From assembly GCF_001894825.1 (NCBI RefSeq), contig NZ_BCWY01000007.1, positions 152,988 through 216,987 of the forward strand: a DNA stretch of 64,000 nt, given 5' to 3'. This document shows positions 8,678-16,243 of this stretch, one piece after another. The DNA is from Rhodococcus jostii NBRC 16295 (GTDB lineage: Bacteria; Actinomycetota; Actinomycetes; Mycobacteriales; Mycobacteriaceae). Below the pieces are notes generated by a model that made no database searches, was not told the origin of the DNA, and worked only from the letters and a program-made list of their open reading frames with translations. The position numbers were made by a program, and so were the translations under genes. Every line of letters begins with the position of its first letter. Position 1 is the first letter of the stretch.

Positions 8678-9820
8678 CTATTCGACGCCGGATTCGACGG
8701 GTTCCTCGTGGTGGATCCGACCACTGGACTCCCCCAGCGGGCGCCCGGTGCCACCCCACCGGCGGGCGATGATCTCGGCGGCGATCGACACCGCCGTCTC
8801 CTCCGGCGTCCGGGCACCGATGTCCAGGCCGATGGGACTGGACAGCCGGGCGAGTTCGGTGTCGGTCAGACCGACCTCGCGCAGGCGTTCCCGCCGGTCC
8901 AGGTCGGTTCGGCGCGATCCCATCGCGCCGATGAACGCGACGTCGGGGATCCGCAGTGCCGTCTCCAGAAGAGGGACGTCGAACTTGGGGTCGTGGGTGA
9001 GGACGCAGATGACGGTCCGGCCGTCGATCGCCCGGGCCTCGACCTGGGCAGCGAGGTACCGGTGCGGCCAGTCGACCACCACCTCGTCGGCCGTCGGAAA
9101 TCGCGCGTGCGTCGCGAACACCGGACGGGCGTCGCAGACCGTGACCCGATATCCCATGAACGCACCCTGCCGCGCCACCGCGGCCGCGAAGTCGATGGCC
9201 CCGAACACGAGCATGCGCGGCCGCGGCGCGTAACTGGCGACGAACACCTCCATCCCCTCGCCGCGGCGCTGACCGTCGGCGCCGTAGGTCAGGACCATGC
9301 TTCCGCCCGCCGCGAGGAGCCCTCGGGCGTCATCGGTGATCGCGGAATCGGCGCGCCCCGAGCCGAGTGAGCCGCTCGCCTCCTCGGTCCGGACCACCAG
9401 CCGGCGCCCCACCCACGAGGCGTCGGGATGCGCGACCACCGTCGCCACCGCAACCGGTCGGTGGTTCTCGATGTCGTCGACGATCGCGCCCAGTTCCGGA
9501 AAGCTGTGACGGGCCACCGGCTCGACGAAGATGTCGATGATTCCGCCGCAGGTGAGGCCCACCTCGAATGCGTTCTCATCGCTGATCCCGTACCGCTGCA
9601 ACACGGGGACCCCCGACTCCGCGACCTCGGTCGCGAGTTCGTACACGGCCCCCTCGACGCACCCGCCCGACACCGAGCCCGACGCGGTCCCGTCGGGTGC
9701 CACGACCATCGACGCCCCCGGCGGCCGCGGGGCGGATCGGAACGTGCGGACCACCGTTCCGACGCCCGCCGTGCCACCCGCGGTCCACACGGTCATCAGG
9801 TCTGCCAGTACGTCCCGCAT
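8678..9820 (-). CDS. XdhC/CoxI family molybdenum cofactor maturation protein
   Basis: The product is 380 residues, of the XdhC/CoxI family. The N-terminal XdhC_CoxI domain has SGSVSGGCVEGAVYELA at about 47-63 and a TCGGIIDIFVEP segment. The C-terminal Rossmann domain includes LTHDPKFDVP, FIGAMGSRRT and the closing IGLDIGARTPEETAVSIAAEI. Such proteins protect and hand over sulfurated molybdenum cofactor. It is the first gene of the cox cluster and the second xdhC-like gene here, beside the YHS fusion at 3788-4681. The ATG at 9820 (MRDVLADLM) fits the family start; a longer frame starts at 9856. Confidence 0.9.
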   Translation of the reverse strand: MRDVLADLMTVWTAGGTAGVGTVVRTFRSAPRPPGASMVVAPDGTASGSVSGGCVEGAVYELATEVAESGVPVLQRYGISDENAFEVGLTCGGIIDIFVEPVARHSFPELGAIVDDIENHRPVAVATVVAHPDASWVGRRLVVRTEEASGSLGSGRADSAITDDARGLLAAGGSMVLTYGADGQRRGEGMEVFVASYAPRPRMLVFGAIDFAAAVARQGAFMGYRVTVCDARPVFATHARFPTADEVVVDWPHRYLAAQVEARAIDGRTVICVLTHDPKFDVPLLETALRIPDVAFIGAMGSRRTDLDRRERLREVGLTDTELARLSSPIGLDIGARTPEETAVSIAAEIIARRWGGTGRPLGESSGRIHHEEPVESGVE

Positions 9821-9892
9821 CAGCAGCCTCCCAGTCGAGTCCGGCGTGGGATACACGCTCGGTTACAAGACTATCGCCGCGGCGAGTTCGGT

Positions 9893-11680
9893 TCAGGAGA
9901 CCGGAACATCGACCTCGACCGGTGCCAGAGGAAACGGCGGCGCCCCGACCCCTGCGATCCGGAAATGACCCCACGGGTCACGTTCGGCGAGGGCGGCGGG
10001 CGCCGCGGAACCGTCACCGATCGTGAGGAACAGCGGGATGCGGCCACGCTGTTTCGCCGCGTCGACGCCGTCCCCGACGACCCGGCCGTACCAGTGGTAC
10101 TGCCCGTCCAGCGGTTCGACGTGGCCGTTCAGAAAGACCTCGACCGGCACCGTCAGGTCGCCGGACGTGAGTACGCCGGGCCCGGTGTACTCCGTGTCGT
10201 CTTCGCGCTCCGCGAGTGAACTCAGCTCGAAGTGCCGGTCGTCAGGGGTCCGCAGGCGCCTCCAGTAGGACGCGCTCGAACCGGGCCAGGCCGCCCGATT
10301 GTGGCCGGTGGCGTCGAGGTACCAGCTGTCGCATCCCCCCGAATTCCACACCGAGCCCTCGAGTTTGCGATGTACCACCCTGTTGAACTCGCGCTGGGCG
10401 CCTGCGCGCACCTCGATCCGCGTCGCGTCGCGCTTCTTCATCAGCGCCAGGCACCGGATGACGTAGTGCGCCTGTGCCTCGATGACGAAGACGATGGACT
10501 GATTGCCGCCGCCGGAGTTCGGCCCCATCATGAGAAAGAAATTCGGGAAGCCCGACACCGCGACCCCGAGATACGCCTCCATTCCGTCGCGCCACGCCCG
10601 CTGGATCGTCAGCCCGCGACGGCCGACGAGGTGCTCGTTCGCGAACCGGTCACCGACCGCGAATCCTGTGCCGTAGACGATGACGCCCGCCTCGTGCGTC
10701 GTCCCGTCCTCGGTGCGGATCCCCCGGGCGGTGATCTCCTCGATACCTGAGGTGACCAGGTCGACGTTCTCGCGTTGCAGCGCCGGGTAATAGTTGCTGG
10801 ACACCAGAATTCGTTTGCACCCGATGGTGTAGCCGGGGGTCAGCGTGGCGCGCAGTGCGGGGTCGCGCACCTGCCTCCGCAACAGCCCTTTCGCGGCCGA
10901 CTCGAGCACCGTCATCAGTCGGGGATGCAGGAAGCCGGCGATCAGCGACTCGTGACTCCAGTAGATCGCCCCGCGGTAGGCCTTCTGGACACCGGGAACG
11001 CCCGCGAAGACCGCCTTCTCGGCGGTCGTGATCGGACGGTCCAGCTTCGGCAGAATCCAGTGCGGGGTCCGCTGGAAGACGTCGACGTGCGCTGCCGTCT
11101 TCGCCACCTCCGGCACGAACTGCACGGCACTCGCACCCGTACCGACGACCGCCACCCGCTTGCCCGCCAGGTCCACCGAGTGATCCCACTCGGCCGAATG
11201 GAATGCCGTACCCGCAAACGACTCTCGCCCCGGAAATGCCGGGACGCTGGGCTTGTGCAGCGGCCCAGGGCCCGCAACGACGATGCGTGGGTGATAGACG
11301 GCACCCGACCCGGTCTCCACCCGCCACCGGTCGGTGGTGTCATCGAAATCGTAGGAGATCACCTCGGAGCCGAACCGGATGTGCGGCGTCAGGTCGTAGT
11401 CGCGGACCACCCTCTCGATGTACTCGAGAATCTCCGGCTGCCGCGCGTACATCCGGGTCCAGTTCCGGTTGGGCGCGAACGAGAACGAGTACATCAGCGA
11501 CATCACATCGCAGCCGCACCCCGGATACGTGTTCTCCCGCCACGTTCCGCCCACCCGGTCGGCTTTCTCGAGGACGACGAAGTTCTCCTCCCCCGCCTCT
11601 TTCAGCTTGATCGCCATGCACAACCCGGCGAAACCGGTACCGACGACGAGGACGTCCGGCTCGGAGGTCCCGGGGCTCAC
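9893..11680 (-). CDS. Baeyer-Villiger-type flavin monooxygenase with C-terminal DUF4873
   Basis: The 595-residue flavoprotein starts at a GTG that overlaps the upstream gene's stop as GTGA. It has an FAD Rossmann motif GTGFAGL near residue 12. The Baeyer-Villiger signature FAGTAFHSAEWD lies near 160, and an NADPH motif VVGTGASAVQ follows near 180. The last ~110 residues look like DUF4873, common on mycobacterial FMOs. Enzymes of this type oxidise ketones, aldehydes or heteroatoms with O2 and NADPH. Tight coupling to an AurF-type diiron oxygenase suggests one pathway acting on a shared, unknown substrate. A longer upstream open frame overlaps the oxygenase and is rejected. Confidence 0.88.
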   Translation of the reverse strand: MSPGTSEPDVLVVGTGFAGLCMAIKLKEAGEENFVVLEKADRVGGTWRENTYPGCGCDVMSLMYSFSFAPNRNWTRMYARQPEILEYIERVVRDYDLTPHIRFGSEVISYDFDDTTDRWRVETGSGAVYHPRIVVAGPGPLHKPSVPAFPGRESFAGTAFHSAEWDHSVDLAGKRVAVVGTGASAVQFVPEVAKTAAHVDVFQRTPHWILPKLDRPITTAEKAVFAGVPGVQKAYRGAIYWSHESLIAGFLHPRLMTVLESAAKGLLRRQVRDPALRATLTPGYTIGCKRILVSSNYYPALQRENVDLVTSGIEEITARGIRTEDGTTHEAGVIVYGTGFAVGDRFANEHLVGRRGLTIQRAWRDGMEAYLGVAVSGFPNFFLMMGPNSGGGNQSIVFVIEAQAHYVIRCLALMKKRDATRIEVRAGAQREFNRVVHRKLEGSVWNSGGCDSWYLDATGHNRAAWPGSSASYWRRLRTPDDRHFELSSLAEREDDTEYTGPGVLTSGDLTVPVEVFLNGHVEPLDGQYHWYGRVVGDGVDAAKQRGRIPLFLTIGDGSAAPAALAERDPWGHFRIAGVGAPPFPLAPVEVDVPVS

Positions 11681-12573
11681 AGGAATCCCCCGCGCCGCCA
11701 CAGCGCGCGGGAGGTGGCTCGCATCAACCCGTTCTCCTCGAGGAACGCCGCCAGCGACTCGAACCCACGTCGCTGATTCTCGCGAAAATTGGGGTTTGCC
11801 AGCGCCTGTCGACGCGCTTCCTTCGGGTCCAGTCCGGCCCGCTCGTACATGGCTGGGTTGGTGAACAGCCGCTGGAACAGCGGTCCTCCGACGCCCTGCA
11901 GCGTCCCGACCCACAGCCGGTCGATCCGATGGCCTTCCGCGACGCGTCTGCGCACGCCTTCCCGGGCGAATCGGATGTGCCGGGACTCCTCGGTGACGTG
12001 GATCCGCATCAACCGGGAGATCATCGGCTGCAACTGCGGGTCCTCGAGGACGCGCCGCTGCGTGGCGTCGAAGATCTCCTCGCCGATCAGAGCCGCGACC
12101 CAGAGCATGGTTCCGCGAAATGTCTTGGGCAGCAGATTGACCACGACGGCCTGATACCACCGGAGCTGGAACGGCTTGGCGCCCATCTGCTCGATGGCCC
12201 GCCCGAACATCGTCATGTGCCGGCATTCGTCGCCCATCTCGGTGAGCATGTACCGCGCGTGGAGTGAGCTCGGGTCGTTGTGGAGCAGCGCGCGCAGGAG
12301 CGCCTGGTTGAGAATGTTCTCGAACCAGATTCCGACGCTGAGAATGTTCGCCGATTCCTGCCGGGACAGCTCGATGCGCTGCGTCTCGCTCATCCGGTCC
12401 CACATCTCGGTTCCCCACAGCGACAGGACCCGTGGCGGCAGAAAGTACTTTCCGTCCTCGAGCGGCGCATCCCAGTCGATGTCGACGACGGGCGCGTACG
12501 ACCGCTTGACGGATCCCGCGACGAGCCGGCCGGCGACTTCCTCGCGGTCGATCGTGTGTGAACGCTGAGACAT
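11677..12573 (-). CDS. AurF-type diiron oxygenase (PF11583-like)
   Basis: This 298-residue protein resembles the p-aminobenzoate N-oxygenase AurF family of ferritin-like diiron enzymes. Candidate iron ligands are in ECRHMTMF (ExxH, near residue 118) and EESRHIRF (ExxH, near 195). Further candidates are the Glu residues of RQESANI and GEEIFDATQ. AurF members N-oxygenate amines, and many actinobacterial relatives have no known substrate. The ATG at 12573 (MSQRSHTIDREE) is chosen over a longer frame that would run through the divergent promoter region. It is the first gene of a two-gene operon with the Baeyer-Villiger monooxygenase. Confidence 0.82.
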   Translation of the reverse strand: MSQRSHTIDREEVAGRLVAGSVKRSYAPVVDIDWDAPLEDGKYFLPPRVLSLWGTEMWDRMSETQRIELSRQESANILSVGIWFENILNQALLRALLHNDPSSLHARYMLTEMGDECRHMTMFGRAIEQMGAKPFQLRWYQAVVVNLLPKTFRGTMLWVAALIGEEIFDATQRRVLEDPQLQPMISRLMRIHVTEESRHIRFAREGVRRRVAEGHRIDRLWVGTLQGVGGPLFQRLFTNPAMYERAGLDPKEARRQALANPNFRENQRRGFESLAAFLEENGLMRATSRALWRRGGFL

Positions 12574-12624
12574 CGCTGGTCCCTTCGTCGAGAGCGATTT
12601 CATCTCATGGCCGTTGATAGGTAA

Positions 12625-12653
12625 AACGTAAACCCGGGTGTGACGCAGGTCAA
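12625..12653 (-). promoter_or_regulatory. Candidate promoter for the AurF/monooxygenase operon
   Basis: On the minus strand TTGACC (12648-12653) is followed after exactly 17 nt by TACGTT (12625-12630), a moderate SigA-type pair. It would give a leader of about 45 nt before the ATG at 12573. The -35 is good and the -10 weak, so this is a prediction only. Confidence 0.35.
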
Positions 12654-12704
12654 TGGTTATGTGTGACTCGCGTTCACATTTGCAGTTCTCGACGGTCATA
12701 TTCC

Positions 12705-12740
12705 TTGACGCGTATATACGCGTGAGCGCATACTCGGAGC
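12705..12740 (+). promoter_or_regulatory. ArsR-gene promoter with palindromic operator
   Basis: TTGACG (12705-12710) and CATACT (12728-12733) are spaced by 17 nt. The spacer is almost filled by the perfect 16-bp palindrome ACGCGTATATACGCGT (12707-12722). The expected transcription start falls at or next to the ATG at 12741, so the mRNA is probably leaderless. The operator position, between -35 and -10, suits autorepression by the ArsR protein encoded just downstream. Confidence 0.6.
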
Positions 12741-13052
12741 ATGGCACCCGATGTGTTCACCGTGGTCGCCGAACCGCAGCGGCGCAGGATCCTCGAACGG
12801 CTGCGAAACGGTCACGCCAGCGTCGGCGAACTCGTCGACCAGCTCGCCCTGCCGCAGCCGACCGTGTCGAAACACCTGCGGGTACTGCGACAGGCCGGTT
12901 TCGTCACCTGCCGCACCGCGGCCCAGCAGCGCATCTACAGCCTGCACCGTGAGCCGTTCGACGAGTTCGACGCGTGGCTGCAGCCGTACCGCCGGCTGTG
13001 GACCCACCACCTCGATGCCCTCGAGCGGCACCTCGATTCGAAGGAGAACTGA
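12741..13052 (+). CDS. ArsR family transcriptional regulator
   Basis: The 103-residue winged-helix protein of the ArsR/SmtB family has its recognition helix in LPQPTVSKHLRVLRQAGFV at about 36-54. No metal-binding ELCVCDL or Cys-pair motif is visible. It therefore probably belongs to the non-metal subgroup that is typically paired with an SRPBCC (AHSA1) protein. It is divergent from the AurF/monooxygenase operon and 1 nt upstream of the SRPBCC gene. The palindrome in its own promoter is the likely operator. No Shine-Dalgarno is present, in line with a leaderless start. Confidence 0.92.
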   Translation: MAPDVFTVVAEPQRRRILERLRNGHASVGELVDQLALPQPTVSKHLRVLRQAGFVTCRTAAQQRIYSLHREPFDEFDAWLQPYRRLWTHHLDALERHLDSKEN

Positions 13053-13053
13053 C

Positions 13054-13617
13054 ATGACCGAGCCCGACGCGCGACGCGACTACCGCCCCGGCCCACTCCG
13101 GCACGTCGAGGCGAGCCCCGACGGCACCCGGTGGGCGCTGACCTTCGTCCGCGACTTCACCCACTCCGCCCCGGCGCTGTGGACGGCGCTCACCGATCCC
13201 GGCGAACTTCCACAGTGGGCGCCCTACACCGCCGACCGCGACCTCGGATCCGTCGGACCCGCCACCCTGATCATGGTCGACGGTGAGGACCGCATCGAAC
13301 TCGACGGCACCGTCACCCGAGCCGACGCACCCCACGTCCTCGAACACGCCTGGGGCGACGACGTCCTGCTGTGGACCGTCGAGGCAACCGACTCGGGTAC
13401 CCGGTTGACCTTGCGTCACACGCTCGACGACCAGCGCACCGCGGCGATGACGGCCGCCGGGTGGCACATGTGTCTCGACGTCGCCGAGGCACTGCTCGAC
13501 GGCAACCCCATCGGACCGATCGTCGGCGCCGACGCGATGAATTACGGCTGGCGCGAACTCAACGAGCAGTACTCCGAGCGCCTCGGCATCGAACCGATCG
13601 ATCCACCGCTGCAGTAA
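13054..13617 (+). CDS. SRPBCC (AHSA1-like) protein
   Basis: The 187-residue protein starts at an ATG one base after the ArsR stop, with AAGGAG 8 nt upstream. It has the AHSA1/START core: FTHSAPALWTALTDPGELPQWAPY near residues 38-57 and ADAPHVLEHAWGDDVLLWTVE near 91-111. SRPBCC proteins bind hydrophobic ligands or act on them. Pairs of an ArsR regulator and an AHSA1 protein are very common in actinobacteria, and the pair is usually autoregulated, but the ligand is unknown. Opposite the oxygenase operon, it might sense or carry its substrate. Confidence 0.88.
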   Translation: MTEPDARRDYRPGPLRHVEASPDGTRWALTFVRDFTHSAPALWTALTDPGELPQWAPYTADRDLGSVGPATLIMVDGEDRIELDGTVTRADAPHVLEHAWGDDVLLWTVEATDSGTRLTLRHTLDDQRTAAMTAAGWHMCLDVAEALLDGNPIGPIVGADAMNYGWRELNEQYSERLGIEPIDPPLQ

Positions 13618-13657
13618 ATCCCCGACGGCGGTCCCCCGGCCCCAGTACCGTCGACAC

Positions 13658-14035
13658 ATGGGACTGCAGTGGGAAGCCGTGGTGGTCAACGCCGTCGATC
13701 CGACGTCCCTGGGGCGGTGGTGGGCCGACGCCCTGGGCTGGGGCGCCGTGACCGACTCCGACGGTGACGTTCACATCCGGCCCGACGCCGACAGCCACCC
13801 GGAAATTCTGTTCGTGGCGGTGCCGGATCCGAAACAGATTCAGAACCGCCTCCACCTCGATTTCCGCCCCGAGAATCAGGAAGCCGAGGTCCAGCGGCTT
13901 CTCGCGCTCGGCGCCCGGCACGCGGATGTCGGTCAGGGCGAGCAGAGTTGGGTGGTGCTCGCCGATCCCGAGGGTAACGAGTTCTGCGTGCTCTCCGGTC
14001 GGCGCTACGTCCGATCAGGCCGCCGTCGGCCGTAG
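13658..14035 (+). CDS. VOC (glyoxalase-like) domain protein
   Basis: The 125-residue protein is a single vicinal-oxygen-chelate unit of the glyoxalase-like subfamily. It opens with VVVNAVDPTSLGRWWADALGW and closes with WVVLADPEGNEFCVL, which carries the usual DPEGNEFC ending. The function is not assigned. It has no Shine-Dalgarno. TACCGT lies 6 nt before the ATG, a pattern shared with other probable leaderless genes here. Its 3' end overlaps the convergent sigma-factor gene by 21 nt. Confidence 0.85.
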   Translation: MGLQWEAVVVNAVDPTSLGRWWADALGWGAVTDSDGDVHIRPDADSHPEILFVAVPDPKQIQNRLHLDFRPENQEAEVQRLLALGARHADVGQGEQSWVVLADPEGNEFCVLSGRRYVRSGRRRP

Positions 14036-14497
14036 CGTCCGCAGGGCCTCGTGCTGCACGACGAGGACTCGGCCCACCGGCAGTCCGAGCAGGCCCGCGG
14101 TGTCGTGAACGGACAGCCCGTCGATGACGCGCAGCAGGACGATCTCTCGGGCGGTGGGGTCGAGACGGTGCAGCACCCGCGCGACTTCCGGCGGGACGTC
14201 GGAACTTCCGGCCCCGCCGGGGTACGCGTCCGCGACGGTCCTGCTCACCGCGCGGTACACCTCCCGCACGGGATGGTCGCTACGCGCGAGGAACGGAAGC
14301 TTTCGCGCCACCGCGAGCAGGGCCTCGTGCGCGACCTCGTCGGCCGGCCGTGTGGCCTGCAGGGAATTCCCCACGCGCGTCCGGCAATAACGCACCACCT
14401 GCGGCCACAGCGTCGTCATCACGCGCTCGACTGCCTCGCGGTCCCCCGCCGCCGCGGCCGCGGCCGCCGAATGCAGTTCCTCGTCAAGCACACTCAT
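14015..14497 (-). CDS. SigD-like ECF sigma factor
   Basis: The 160-residue protein has a shortened sigma-2 region, including VVRYCRTRVG and ADEVAHEALLAVARKLP, and a clear sigma-4 helix-turn-helix (LDPTAREIVLLRVIDGLSVHDTAGLLGLPVGRVLVV) near 110-145. The layout resembles mycobacterial SigD, but the protein is shorter and less acidic in region 2.2. No anti-sigma gene is adjacent. The ATG at 14497 starts MSVLDEELHS; the longer frame upstream is Arg-rich and unlikely. It could be a divergent or weakly active sigma factor. Confidence 0.72.
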   Translation of the reverse strand: MSVLDEELHSAAAAAAAGDREAVERVMTTLWPQVVRYCRTRVGNSLQATRPADEVAHEALLAVARKLPFLARSDHPVREVYRAVSRTVADAYPGGAGSSDVPPEVARVLHRLDPTAREIVLLRVIDGLSVHDTAGLLGLPVGRVLVVQHEALRTLRPTAA

Positions 14498-14622
14498 GTC
14501 GCCCTCGTTCCCCCGACCTCGCCGCACCCGGTGACCCGTCACGGCGCTTCCGTACTCATCTTCCGACACACGAGGAGTGGACACATCCGGGAGATTCCCC
14601 ATTTCCCGGTGCGTAAACCCCC

Positions 14623-15084
14623 TTACACGTCCGGCCTCTTCCGGAGGTTCTTCGTCTGGCCGCGTTGCTTCTTGGCCTCGAGTCTTCGTCGGTGCGACCC
14701 CTTGGTCGCCTTGGTCGGACGACGGGTGCGGGGTTCGGCCAGAACGGCTGCGCGCAGCAGCGCCGCCATCCGTGCCCGGGCGGCGCGCCGATTGCGTAGT
14801 TGCGAACGGGTTTCGGACGCCGTCACGGTGACCACCCCGTCGACCAGCCTGTGCCCCAGCTGTAGCTGCATGCGTTCGAGTCGAGCGGGCGACAGAGTCG
14901 ACAGCGTCCACAGATTCACCCGCAGCTCCACCCGCGAGTCCGTGGTGTTGACGCCCTGCCCGCCGGGACCACCGGAGCGGGAGAACCGCCACTGCAACTC
15001 CGCGGCCGGGACGACGAGCGACCGCGTGATCTCGAGGTCGTCGGTGACGTCGCCGCCGGGAGATTCGGGAGGTACTCCGCTCAC
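14623..15084 (-). CDS. arfB: Alternative ribosome-rescue peptidyl-tRNA hydrolase ArfB
   Basis: The 153-residue protein is of the ArfB/YaeJ (Pth4) family, which releases stalled ribosomes without a stop codon. The class I release-factor motif is in SGGPGGQGVNTTDSRVEL near residues 40-57. The C-terminal tail is strongly basic (RRPTKATKGSHRRRLEAKK and onwards), as needed to enter the empty mRNA channel. The GTG at 15084 overlaps the stop of the upstream esterase gene as GTGA and gives a length close to the family's ~140. The longer ATG at 15147 would extend into that gene. Confidence 0.93.
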   Translation of the reverse strand: MSGVPPESPGGDVTDDLEITRSLVVPAAELQWRFSRSGGPGGQGVNTTDSRVELRVNLWTLSTLSPARLERMQLQLGHRLVDGVVTVTASETRSQLRNRRAARARMAALLRAAVLAEPRTRRPTKATKGSHRRRLEAKKQRGQTKNLRKRPDV

Positions 15085-16112
15085 ACTCCCAGCGCCCGAG
15101 CCAGCACCGGCCACGAATCGTGAAGGTCGTCCTGCCAGTACCCCCATGAGTGTGTGCCCGAGTTACGGAAACTCACGGTTGCAGGTATTTCCAGCTCTCC
15201 CAGGCGGTCCGTGAATCGATGGGTGCAGTAGTTGGTCACCGCCTCGATGGGTCCACCCGCGTAGATCTGACGCGCGAGCTGCGCGACGTTCCCGTCGATC
15301 CCGGGACCGTCCAGGGTTTCATAGCGTCCCGGAAGACCGTTGCCGTTGGAGAGGAACAGTTCCGTTCCCTGCAGTTTGCCGGCGTTGACGTAGGGGTCGT
15401 TCGCCGCCCACGCCGGATCGTCCGACTCGCCGTACATGTTGACCGGACTGCCGTACCCGTAGTTGTCCATGGTGATCTTGATGAAGAGCTGACCGAGCGG
15501 ATCACTGGTCAGGGCGCAACCGCTGTAGGCCGCCACGCCGCGGAACAGGCCGGGAGCGGCGATCGCCAACTGCAGAGCCGCCGTGCCCACCCGCGACATG
15601 CCGGCCAGCGCGTTGACCCCGTTGGTGCCGAGGGCGGCGTCGACCACCGGCGGAAGTTCCTGAGTCATAAAGGTCTTCCACTTGTTGACCCCCATCACCG
15701 GGTCGGGGCTCTTCCAGTCCGTCCAATACGCGTTCTCGCCGCCCGAAGGGCTCACGACGTTCACGTTCTGACCTGCGAGGAACTCTTCGACGTCGGTCTT
15801 CTCCCTGCGGACCTGGCCGTCGAGGAAGTACAGCGTCGGCCTCGGCACACTCGTGTCTGCGGGGCGCTGGACGTCCACCGGCACGACCCGCTGCATCGAC
15901 GCCGAGAAGACGTGCAGCGTCAGATGTCTCGGATCGATCACGGTGACGTGATCGATCTTCGAACCGTTGGGCGCCTCCGCGGAATCGAGCACCCGACCGG
16001 TGTCGATGATCGGATCGGCGGTCGCAACCGCGCCGCCGAGGCCGAGGGACGCCACGGTCACGGCCGCGACGGCCGCTGTGCGCAATTTCCCCCGAAACAT
16101 GTGTCGTCTCAC
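15081..16112 (-). CDS. Antigen 85-type mycolyltransferase/esterase
   Basis: The 343-residue secreted alpha/beta hydrolase is of the antigen 85 (Fbp) family. Members move mycolic acids between trehalose esters and arabinogalactan outside the membrane. Residues 1-33 are a signal peptide ending near VATADP. The nucleophile Ser is in LAGMSRVGTAALQLA near 170. The catalytic His is in GTHSWGYWQDDLHDSWP near the C-terminus, matching the HSWEYW of Ag85. The start is a GTG at 16112 with GGAGGG 12 nt upstream; an ATG four codons later is possible. The 3' end is coupled to arfB by GTGA. This supports a mycolate-bearing host. Confidence 0.88.
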   Translation of the reverse strand: MRRHMFRGKLRTAAVAAVTVASLGLGGAVATADPIIDTGRVLDSAEAPNGSKIDHVTVIDPRHLTLHVFSASMQRVVPVDVQRPADTSVPRPTLYFLDGQVRREKTDVEEFLAGQNVNVVSPSGGENAYWTDWKSPDPVMGVNKWKTFMTQELPPVVDAALGTNGVNALAGMSRVGTAALQLAIAAPGLFRGVAAYSGCALTSDPLGQLFIKITMDNYGYGSPVNMYGESDDPAWAANDPYVNAGKLQGTELFLSNGNGLPGRYETLDGPGIDGNVAQLARQIYAGGPIEAVTNYCTHRFTDRLGELEIPATVSFRNSGTHSWGYWQDDLHDSWPVLARALGV

Positions 16113-16243
16113 GACCGTCTACCGCCCTCCACCCGCACGAATTCCGGTCCCGGGGGATGCTAACAGTTCTCCCGATGCCGAGTAACGGAAGAGGCTTTCC
16201 GTGCGATGAACACCGGACCCCCCAAGTTCATTGAAGGACCGGC

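Noticed and set aside
11681..12418. N-terminal extension of the Baeyer-Villiger monooxygenase to 841 residues
   Set aside because: The extension is antisense-quality Arg/Pro-rich sequence that overlaps the well-supported AurF-type gene in another frame; the GTGA start explains the gene fully.
12661..12677. TGTGA-N7-TCACA in the AurF/ArsR divergent region as a CRP/GlxR site
   Set aside because: The spacing is 7 instead of 6, which puts the half-sites out of register. A nearby TGTGA-N6-TCAAT at 12639 matches only 8 of 10 positions.
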